DNA from: Strigamia acuminata
Lineage: Eukaryota; Arthropoda; Chilopoda; Geophilomorpha; Linotaeniidae
Assembly (NCBI GenBank): GCA_949358305.1
Contig: OX442320.1
Location: 6,092,259 to 6,156,258, forward strand
Length of the DNA: 64,000 nt
Direction: 5' to 3'
In this document: positions 55,237 through 64,000 of the stretch, in pieces
Numbering within the stretch: position 1 is the first letter of the stretch
Layout of the letters: every line of letters starts with the position of its first letter
Program-made: the position numbers and the translations under genes
Notes under the pieces: generated by a model
What the model was told of the DNA's origin: nothing
What the model saw: the letters and a program-made list of their open reading frames with translations, nothing else
Databases searched by the model: none

Positions 55237-57356
55237 TTATAAATTCAATTTGGGGAGCAAAGGTCCCTCGTGCTGTACCTTTTTCTTTTTCTTTTCTTTC
55301 TTCTTTTTCTTGCGTTCTTTGTCGTCGTCGTGACGCTTTTGTTTTTTGTGCTTCTTTTCGTGCGTTTCCTGAGAATTCTCTGCACAATCAAATAGAATAG
55401 AAATTAATTAAATTCAAAATATTTAGTCTTCACAGTAAAGCTCCGAATAAACGCCCGGGCGTTTAATCTTTTTAGAGACCCCATTATATTATTTGTGGCA
55501 GGCGGTTTTTTTTAATTTTGCATTTTAGTACCCAAAGTAGGCATTTTAGTACCCAAAATAGGCATTTTAGTATCCAAAATAGGCATTTTAGTACCCAAAA
55601 TAGGCATTTTAGTACCTTTAGTAACCAAAATAGACATTTTAGTACACAAAATAGGCATTTTAGTACACAAAATAGGCATTTTAGTACACAAAATAGGCAT
55701 TTTAGTACACAAAATAGGCATTTTAGTACACAAAATAGGCATTTTAGTACCTTTAGTAACCAAAATAGACATTTTAGTACACAAAATAGGCATTTTAGTA
55801 CACAAAATAGGCATTTTAGTACACAAAATAGGCATTTTAGTACACAAAATAGGCATTTTAGTACACAAAATAGGCATTTTAGTACACAAAATAGGCATTT
55901 TAGTACACAAAATAGGCATTTTAGTACACAAAATAGGCATTTTAGTACACAAAATAGGCATTTTAGTACACAAAATAGGCATTTTAGTACACAAAATAGG
56001 CTTTTAGTACACAAAATAGGCATTTTGGTACTAGAAATAGGCATTTTGGTACTAGAAATAGGCATTTTGGTACTAGAAATAGGCATTTTGGTACTAGAAA
56101 TAGGCATTTTAGTACTAGAAATAGGCATTTTGGTACTAGAAATAGGCATTTTGGTACTAGAAATAGGCATTTTGGTACTAGAAATAGGCATTTTGGTACT
56201 AGAAATAGGCATTTTGGTACTAGAAATAGGCATTTTGGTACTAGAAATAGGCATTTTGGTACTAGAAATAGGCATTTTGGTACTAGAAATAGGCATTTTG
56301 GTACTAGAAATAGGCATTTTGGTACTAGAAATAGGCATTTTGGTACTAGAAATAGGCATTTTGGTACTAGAAATAGGCATTTTGGTACTAGAAATAGGCA
56401 TTTTGGTACTAGAAATAGGCATTTTGGTACTAGAAATAGGCATTTTGGTACTAGAAATAGGCATTTTGGTACTAGAAATAGGCATTTTGGTGCCTACAAA
56501 TATAGCTTTTTTGTACGACTTGGCGTTGATTACATAAACGCTTAAATGTGCACCGACCACTATACGGACCAGGCTACAATTGGGAGCTTTACGGAATTTC
56601 TTTATTTCTTTACCTCCAGGAGGCTCGTGTGATGGCGTGTCTCCAGGTTTTAATTTATGCTTCTTGTGTTTGTGTTTCTTTTTATGAGGAATTTGATTCA
56701 TGATACGATAATGTTCCGGTAACTATTTTAAATTTAAAAAGAAAAAAATCAAATTAGATAATCAACGTTTAAAATAAATAAATAAATCTTACAGGTCCAG
56801 TATGTAGACGAAATCCAAGTAATTGGGAACCACTCAAAGCTATCAATTCTTTGCCCCCAATGGGTGGTTTTTCAATCAGAGATCGTAACGAGCTGTGTAA
56901 TAAAACAATTAGAAGAAAGGTGAGAACAAAGATGGATACCCGAAAGTGTGTATTTATTATCACCTGTTGTCTTGATGTCCTGGCATGTCAATCATTCCTG
57001 GTAAATTGGGTAAAAATGCACTCAATTGATCTTTGACTTTTTTGCCCGTAAATTTGTTGTATGAATGTTCGAGGCCATAATAATTCATAAGATTCGTTGC
57101 ACCGGTCAGTTCACTTTGCGCTGGAAACGATTCAAACGGTTTAGATCGGATCTGTCAATGGGTTAAATTGCTACTCACTTGGCGGCTCTTTCATCAAATA
57201 AAACGGCCCGCTGTGCACGATAGCGGGGTTTTTACCCAGCGAGATCGTCGTCTTTAGTGTTCCTGTTGAGTCCTGCCTCGGAACCACCGGTGAACGAGCC
57301 CCGCGCGGGCTTGATTTTGGAGAATACTGTTCAGATCTACGCAGTGTTTCAGCCAT
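55237..57356 (-). CDS. MED19: Mediator complex subunit 19
   Basis: A head-module subunit of the Mediator co-activator. The ATG at 57356 starts MAETLRRSEQYSPKSSPRGA. Later exons give LGKNPAIVHSGPFYLMKEPP, LTGATNLMNYYGLEHSYNKF, KVKDQLSAFLPNLPGMIDMP, SLRSLIEKPPIGGKELIALS and LLGFRLHTGPLPEHYR, the conserved MED19 core, then HKKKHKHKKHK. After a 1.2-kb intron full of satellite the last exon (ending 55237) adds a Lys-rich tail (DDDKERKKKKKEKKKKK) and ends GPLLPKLNL. The Lys/His-rich tail is normal for the family. Confidence 0.93.
55515..56010. repeat. 21-bp satellite, subfamily 1, in MED19 intron
   Basis: About 23 copies of cattttagtacacaaaatagg, some reading tacccaaa, and two longer composite copies with cctttagtaaccaaaataga. 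It joins subfamily 2 without a gap. Confidence 0.95.
56011..56490. repeat. 21-bp satellite, subfamily 2, in MED19 intron
   Basis: About 23 almost identical copies of cattttggtactagaaatagg. The period is seven codons and no frame has a stop, which makes long false ORFs (405 and 339 codons) on both strands. Confidence 0.95.
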
Positions 57357-57740
57357 ATTCCTCCATTTTACTTGATGTTCATGTACAAGGCTACGAGGTT
57401 GGGACTGGCACAGCCAATAGGAATCAAGAATGGGCTATAATCGTAGATCATGATCCCACTTATTCACTACAGGTATGACGTCAGGATTTTTCGCAAAAAG
57501 TAAAAGAGAATTAATTATAAATATATTTACAAATTAAACTCTTTTTTTTAAATCTTTTTTGCAAATTATTTGTTTATTATTATTATTATTTTTATTTAAT
57601 TTAAATTGATTTAAAAATACATTTTATGTTGGATGTGTTCGCAAGATGTCGCTGTGAAATGTTTAAAAGAATTTAAACCTAAATATCGGTTTTACTCGAT
57701 CTAATATTTCAAAACACTTAATTTGTGAGCGCGAAAAAAA
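57357..57740. promoter_or_regulatory. Shared MED19 / LRWD1 promoter region
   Basis: 384 bp between divergent start codons. Mostly AT-rich, with no clear core-promoter box. Confidence 0.5.
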
Positions 57741-60700
57741 ATGATGACAATAACGGTTGATAACGATAACGTGATCATGGACATCGACGAGATCGACAAC
57801 ACAGAGTCAACTATCGTCAAACGATTAAAGTAAACAATTATTCGAGATAACAACGCTCGGACTTTAATTTCGGATCAAGCATTTAAAAATGTGCACAAAT
57901 TAAAATTTCTAGGCCTTTTCAATTTTTTCCAGTTTATCCAATTTCGGGTTGAAATCATTGGGCGATGAAGTACACAAACACCTCCCGTTTTTAGAAGAAC
58001 TCAATGCCTCCAACAACGAGCTAGAAAACATAAACTTGTGCTCCGAATTACTCACCAAACTTGACTGCAGAAACAACAAATTAAACGACGTCGACTTTGT
58101 GCAACATTTACCGAATTTAGAAGAATTGTGTTTGTCCGGAAATTCACTCGGTGTGCGTATTGTCGAATATTCGTGTCGGCAACGACGCTAATTGGTCGTT
58201 TGGTTTTTCTAGCTTGCAGATCACTACATCGCTGCCACTTTGTGCCCAAAGTTGAAGTTTATTGATGGGAAATCGATCGCGTTTAACGTGCCGGACATCA
58301 ATAGGGAATTCGACCGTCGGTTGTGGCCTCAAATTGTTCATGTGTGGAAAAGTAAATTCGAAAAACGCTTTTCGACGAAGCTCAAAGATGTTAAGTTGAA
58401 TAAATTGATCGAAAGATTTGTTAAACTCGTGAAATCGAAGAAGTTATACACTCAACAAGGCGTCGAGAAGTTTACAGATTTTAAAGTAAGCATTTTTAAA
58501 CGAAAAATTTGATTTTTTTTTATTATTTTCTTGTATTTTTTTAGGTTAAACGACTTGTTGATGATCTATTAAACGAAGAGAAATCAAAATTTGATCAATT
58601 ACTTCCGTCTAAAACATACGAGAAACGTTTGAGCGAAAAACCGAGCGAAGAAACGGAAATGCCGCCTGCAACTCGATCCCGATCCGCGTCTAAAAGCACG
58701 AAAATCAATTTAAAATTATTTCTTTTTTTAAAATATTTAAAGAGTACATTCTCTCGTTGCAGGCAGGACACGAAACTCGTCGGGAATTCCTCAGCGCGGC
58801 AAACCGCACAGCGAAAACGTGCCCGCACACAACGACTCAAAAAAGAATAAAGAAAAACATAAATCGTCAAAAGACCACGCGCGCCACGCGCACCATTCTA
58901 CGGAAAGGAAGTTGAGACACTCGCGGAAAGTGGTCGAGCTTTGGCCGCATTCTTCGCATCGGAGGAAGCTCCTCGAAGACGCGGAGCCGAATTTGGGGCA
59001 TCATACGATCGTCCACACGTCCGAAGCGATATTCCCGAATCCGAAGGACGGACACCGGAAGAAATGCGCCGCGCCCAGAGCGAAAAAATCGAAATTGGAA
59101 TCGGATTCGGATTCGAGCCGCGACGACGTGGCCGGCTCGAGCGTGCGCTCGGAGTCCGACATATCGCTGACGACCGCGACGGAACGGGCGCTCAACTTCA
59201 TCTCTTCCACGCCGCGCCGCGCGAAGGAAAAATGCGAAGCCTCGTTCCCGAGCCGCTCGACGTCGCCGCGCAACAAAAATCGCGGCCAGAAATACCTCCT
59301 GAGAAAGGACGACGAGTCGGAGAGAAAATCGAGAATCCCCGCGCCGATAACGCGCTCGTCGACCCGCTCGAGGACGATGACGTCGCTGCACACGAGTCCC
59401 ACCAGCAGGATGAGGTTGCGCAACAGTTCTTTACTTCTGACGCCGAATAAGAACAAGGAGTACGCGGGTGCCGGCAAGAAAGACGCGAAAGTGGACCGGT
59501 CGGACTCGTGTAGAACGACGCAACGGTCGATGCGCTCGTCGAGGACTCTGAGGAACGAACTCGCGATTTACAACGACATAGAGAATTGGTGCGAGGATAT
59601 AGACGAGCATTTTCTGCCGGATCAGGAGGCACCGCGACCGGTCGCGACCACGAAGACGGAATCGCGATCGGTGCCGAAGTCGACGCGCACGCTTTTGTCC
59701 GCGCTGGACCCGCACGAGCGCGCCGTCAAGACCGTGACCCGTACGCGGGTGGTGACTAAGACGATCCCGGTGTCGTCCAAGTCGAGTCTGGAGAAGCCGT
59801 ACGCGAGGAAAGCGAAGAAGGGGAAGCGGCACAAGAGGAGATTGGCGCCGCTGATCGTGTCCGGCGACGAGGAGTCGCTCGAGTTGGATCCGTCCGTGCA
59901 CGCGCCACCGGTCAAGTGCAAGTTGGAATCCGAGACGGATTCGTCGGAGAATTTGGATCGCATCTCGTCGAATAATTCGTGGAAGAAGGAGAATTCCGAT
60001 TCGGACTTCACGGTGAGTCCGATCGATGATCTCGAGACCGACACGGACGAGGAACTGGAGACGGGGTTCTCCAAGTACGAGACTCGGCGGTCGCCCACGC
60101 GGTGGAGCGCGAGACTCGAAGCGAGGGAGAAGGAGAAGGATTGGGCGGAGGCGCGCAGGTGTTTGCGCGGGAGTTCGAAGGTCACGGATGATTTGCAGCA
60201 GTTGCACGAGAGGAGAGAGGTGAGGGAGATGGACAGCGAGCGGAGGGAAGTGCGGGAGCGGCAAACGCATAATTCGTGCAGGGCGAATGTGAATTTTGAT
60301 GAGCCGGAGATTTGTTTGAGGAATAAGACGAAGATTAAGTCGAGTGTTACGTCGAGGTGGGGCACGCCGTCGCGGGGGAATGAAAGTCGTGTTAGTATGA
60401 GGAAATACGGGAGTAGCGAGTCGCCGTCGCCGCGGACGAAACTTGCGGATAAGAAGTCGAGGTTGTCGGTGGAAGAGAGAACTTTTTCGTTGCCGGTAAT
60501 TTTGTTGTTTGGAAGTTTGTTTTTTGAGTTATTTTTTTTTTTTTTGGTTGTTTGATAGAGTCTTATGGAAAGGGATTGGAATCCTCTGCATTTTCTGAAG
60601 TGCCATTCGGGAGATTCGTCGAATAATACGTTGGATGATGACAAAACTCAAGTGTGGCATTGCGCGTTTGAACCTGATAGCTGTGGTATTAACATGAGTG

Positions 60701-63498
60701 GTTTACCGGGGTATTTGAGGCGTCTAGAGATGGAATGTTTTTGGTCAGAAAATTACCATTTTCGTGCGAGTATTACGATGCATTTTTCATCCAAAAAGGT
60801 CTATTTATACATAATTCTGTGCATTTTGATGCAAAAAGGTCAATTTATGCATAATGAAGTGCATTTTTGATGCAAAAAGGTCAATTTATGCATAATTAAG
60901 TGCATTTTTTATACAAAAGGTCTATTTATGCATAATGCAGTGCTTTTTTTATGCAAAAAAGTCGATTTATGTATATTAAAATGGGTTTTTGGTGCAATAA
61001 AGACCATTTATGCATGTTAGAATGAATTTTTTGAGACAAAAAGGTCGATTCATGCACATTAAAATGTATTTTTAATGTAAAAGGACGAGATTTGCATCTA
61101 ATAGTCGTCGTGTTCCGCCTCAGATAAAAATGCATGTTTGTAATGATGTTTAATCGCTTTTCTTTAATACTAGATAACCGGTCTCATCTCGTTGCTACGT
61201 GTGGAGGACAGACAGTTTGTTTGATAGATTGTGAAAGTGGTCGGGTTGTGAACCGATATAAGCACGCACGATCATCCGAAGTAATTTTCTGCAGCGATTA
61301 AAACGTATCATTTGTCGTCTTAATCAATTTGCTTCGAATAGGAATTTTTCACACTTGCTTGGACCACATTGAAAGTAGACAAGGGACGAGATAGAAAAGC
61401 CAACATCTTGGCTGTTGGCGGTAATTAATTGGATTAATTTTATTAAATTAATTATTAATCTTTGAATATTGATTTTTTTGTGTTATCTTTTAAAGGCAAA
61501 CGGGGCATGATTCTTTTATTACAACCAAATCACTTGGTGTGTTATGCGGAACTGAGCGGTCACAAAGATATGATCAGCGGTCTTAATTTTCACCCGGAAG
61601 TGCCTCAGATTTTATGCAGTAAATGTTTTTGATATAGTCCGTGCACGGTATCTTGATTCTAAATTCGTAGTGCGCATCCCATTCTGCGCAGACGATTTTC
61701 TAATTCCAGTTGTTACTTAGCAGTATTAAGCCTAATATTAGGCCTAATAATACTAAAATAAAGTAAATAAACAACAATAAACTCATAATTCAAAGTAATT
61801 TACAACGTAGTACCAAAATATTTTTATTTATTTGCCTTATTTTCGCATTATTAGGCCTAATATTAGGCTTAATACTGCCATATAACAACTGGAATTAGAA
61901 AATCGTCTGCAAATTTAGCATCCAGATACCGTGCGCGGACTGTAGTTGGGTTCGTTGAGGGACGGTTTTTGATGCGATTTCGTTGCAGGTGGCAGTACCG
62001 ACGGAACGATAATCGTGTGGGACATCGGTATTCCAACGGGGAAAACCTACGAGACCGAATGGCGACATATTCATATCATCAAAGTGCAATACGATGTGTT
62101 GAATGTGCTTTTTGTGCCTCAAGTCGATTTTCTGTTGGCTGGGACGGAGAATTCTTGTTGGGGTTGGGGTTTTGATCCGCGGCAACCCAATTTAATGACA
62201 AAGTACGGACTGGGAATTAGATTTTATTTATTTATTTTGTTTATTGTTTGTTTTTAGGATGCCCAGCGTGGAGTTTGTTCATCCAACGAAGGTTAGCGGG
62301 ACTGTTCAGATGGAAAGCGTGGTCGATGCAATGGTTTTGGTGTCGAAGAACGTCGTGGGTAGGATTTGTTTGATTCTAGTTGTGCGCATCATTTGGGTGA
62401 TATTTATATATATATGTATATTTTTTTTTGTTTAATAGCATCTAAATGTGCCGGTTATAAATGCATATATCTGTGGGACATCAGTGCTACTATTTTATCA
62501 ACTATTAAGAAATTAACTAGAGGTGTACGATTGAACATTCAAGTATTAGCAATTTTACAATGGAGTGATAACGACAACTTTTATTTAAATATGGGATGCA
62601 GTAAAGGTATGTTCCATGGAAAATTTATATAAATTATAGTAAAGTACGTAGTAAAATATAGTAAAAATATATAGTAAAATAGTAAAATATATAGTAAAAT
62701 AATAAAATATATAATAAAATAGTAAAATATACAGTAAAATAGTAAAATGTATAATAAAACAGTAAAATATATAGTAAAACCGTAAAATATATAGTAAAAC
62801 CGTAAAATATACAGTAAAATAGTAAAATATATAGTAAAACAGTAAAATATTCAGTAAAACCGTAAAATATACAGTAAAATAGTAAAATATATAGTAAAAT
62901 AGTAAAATATTCATAGTAAAATAGTAAATATGTAGTAAAATATAATAGAATGAACTAAACATCACTAATATTCCCTCAGAAATGCATTTGTGCATAATGA
63001 TGCAGTTTTTTCGGTTTCTCGTGTGTTTTTCCGTAATATTTACCGTAAATCCTACGTAAAATCGATATTTGCGTCTTTAAAATTATGTTTACGGTAAATT
63101 CAATGTAAATAGAATGTAAAATTAATTGAAAACATTATTGTTGGTTCGCAGAGAGTAAAATATTAGCCTGTGGAGACGCATCCGGGAAACTATGGATTTA
63201 TCAGTTGCAAGAATTGTTAGCGAACAGGCGAGAAAACCTGAAATCCCAACAACAAGTGGTTTCGCCGGTAATTTTAATCGACTGGCCCGAGTGTCGACTT
63301 AGAAGCAGCAATAAAAATCCCGAACGAGAAATTAATTTAAATAACGTAACTATATATTACAACTTGCAAAAAATTTCCTTAAAAATAATTTTCTTGTTTT
63401 CGCACTTGCAGGTGGTAATAAACAGCGTAAGTGTGAGTTCGGATGCTTGTTACATCACAGCCGTCACTGACAAAAACATTGTTTGTATATGGAATTAA
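57741..63498 (+). CDS. LRWD1: Leucine-rich repeat and WD repeat protein 1 (ORCA-like)
   Basis: LRWD1/ORCA binds the origin recognition complex and heterochromatin marks, stabilising ORC on chromatin. The ATG at 57741 is followed by leucine-rich repeats (LPFLEELNASNNELENINLC, LPNLEELCLSGNSL), a helical part (WPQIVHVWKSKFEKRFSTKL) and a very long charged disordered exon (58763-60495) rich in R, K, S and E. The C-terminal half is a WD40 propeller (LVATCGGQTVCLIDCESGRV, LLLQPNHLVCYAELSGHKDM, GSTDGTIIVWDIG, LACGDASGKLWIYQL, ITAVTDKNIVCIWN). The disordered middle is larger than I expect for vertebrates. One intron, 58696-58762, appears to start GC. An AATAAA at 63593 lies just before the stop of the convergent neighbour. 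Confidence 0.9.
60779..61085. repeat. About 60-bp minisatellite, five diverged copies
   Basis: Units of the type gcatttttgatgcaaaaagg plus tcaatttatgcataat(g/t)aagt lie in an LRWD1 intron and grow more diverged to the right. Confidence 0.8.
61635..61942. mobile_element. Foldback MITE flanked by TA
   Basis: Long inverted arms: agtccgtgcacggtatct at the left matches the complement of agataccgtgcgcggact at the right, and the inner part (gacgattttctaattccagt; agcctaatattaggcctaat) pairs too, leaving an AT-rich loop of about 90 bp. TA flanks both ends, as for Tc1/mariner-type MITEs. It is in an LRWD1 intron and carries no coding sequence. Confidence 0.7.
62635..62950. repeat. AT-rich tandem repeat in an LRWD1 intron
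   Basis: Imperfect copies of agtaaaatatatagtaaaac-type units of about 17-20 bp fill most of the intron. No function visible. Confidence 0.85.
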
Positions 63499-63592
63499 AA
63501 AAATGTAAAATACCGTAACTCTTTTTAAAATCTAAATAATTTTGTTAATTTATTAACGTTCAAATTGATATAACGTTTTAATCTGTTTTTTC

Positions 63593-63598
63593 AATAAA
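63593..63598 (+). terminator. LRWD1 poly(A) signal
   Basis: AATAAA 95 bp after the LRWD1 stop codon. Cleavage would fall inside the last exon of the convergent STYXL1-like gene. Confidence 0.6.
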
Positions 63599-63600
63599 GT

Positions 63601-64000
63601 TCAATATTCTTCATGTATCAGTTGTTCGATGTCAATCGCCGTCGCCGACTCGCAACAGCTCGCTTCAAACTGCGCAAGTTGGTTCATGTGCTGAAACAGC
63701 GGTTTTATGCTCCTGCGACACTGCTTGACCGCTTTAAATGCGATCTGCGAGAGAAAATATCGATATATTTAAATATTTATCGTTATTAAGTGCGAAAAAC
63801 TCGCCTCTAAGCGAAGATTTTCTTTGGAGATCAGATAGGCCATGATGATTACGGGTGGAATTGAATTTCCGGATTGAGAATACACCAATACGGCTTGATT
63901 GTACACAGAATTCGATTCTGTAGAAAGAATCGTGTTTTTTTTCGTTGTTTTACTGTAAATTCGTCAGTGATTTACCGATAAAATCGCACGCTGGCACGAA
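63601..64000 (-). CDS. STYXL1-like pseudophosphatase, C-terminal part (5' end outside window)
   Basis: The C-terminal end of a dual-specificity-phosphatase fold. Minus-strand exons 63976-64000, 63805-63917 and 63601-63744 read FVPACDFI, SNSVYNQAVLVYSQSGNSIP, PVIMAYLISKENLRLEIAFK and LFQHMNQLAQFE. The layout is that of the DSP active-site loop and following helices, but the catalytic Cys and the HCxxGxSR signature are gone (VYSQSGNSIP). MK-STYX/STYXL1 likewise has a Cys-less FSTQGISR loop and the same order of helices, so I assign it there. The intron 63745-63804 seems to start GC. The upstream part lies beyond base 64000. Confidence 0.7.

Noticed and set aside
55484-56701. 405-codon minus ORF and 339-codon plus ORF
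   Set aside because: 21-bp satellite in a MED19 intron. Only the first part of the minus ORF (56610-56701) is a true MED19 exon.
59431-60644. Long minus-strand ORFs (279 and 340 codons) opposite LRWD1
   Set aside because: Arg- and Ser-rich shadow frames of the GC-rich disordered LRWD1 exon; the plus frame continues correctly into the WD40 exons.
62585-62995. 136-codon minus ORF (YYFTVYFTVLL repeats)
   Set aside because: Product of the AT-rich tandem repeat in an LRWD1 intron.

Overview
The window is nuclear DNA of an invertebrate animal. Its genes are split by many short AT-rich GT-AG introns (plus a few GC-AG), and every recognisable protein is metazoan: SPT6, USP32, GLOD4, MRM3, MRPL16, TMEM17, TMEM132, a TBX1/10 T-box factor, ACADS, TXNDC17, TADA2A, PIPOX, an EMI-collagen, MED19, LRWD1 and a STYXL1-like pseudophosphatase. 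A short (TTAGG)n-type stretch at 35.9 kb hints at an arthropod, but the lineage is not proven. There are no prokaryotic genes, no CRISPR and no recognisable viral genes. A 200-base run of N at 45.2 kb removes one ACADS exon.

Layout. 0-12 kb: the 3' end of SPT6, then USP32, which carries an unnamed four-helix membrane gene on the opposite strand inside its second intron; one 31-bp satellite occupies several USP32 introns. 12-18 kb: a repeat-rich stretch with a 68-bp minisatellite and three abutting satellites, with at most a doubtful small spliced ORF. 18-25 kb: a dense block of GLOD4, two tandem MRM3 paralogues, MRPL16 and TMEM17. 25-40 kb: TMEM132 and TBX1/10, both with long introns. 40-43 kb: mostly gene-free. 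43-64 kb: ACADS, TXNDC17, TADA2A, PIPOX, EMI-collagen, MED19, LRWD1 and STYXL1-like, strictly alternating in strand.

How the genes relate. Most are unrelated housekeeping genes, although SPT6, TADA2A and MED19 all serve RNA polymerase II transcription and MRM3 and MRPL16 both serve the mitochondrial ribosome. Head-to-head pairs with short shared promoters are common (GLOD4/MRM3, MRPL16/TMEM17, TXNDC17/TADA2A, MED19/LRWD1, PIPOX/EMI-collagen). From memory, at least eight of these genes are on human chromosome 17 and three on chromosome 7, which suggests a slowly rearranging genome that keeps ancestral linkage.

Points most worth a second look: the shared satellite in inverted orientation within USP32 introns; the diverged MRM3 tandem pair; the nested tetraspan gene; four putative GC-AG introns, two with the same first 11 bases; two foldback elements in introns of ACADS and LRWD1; and an RFX X-box-like site in front of the ciliary gene TMEM17.
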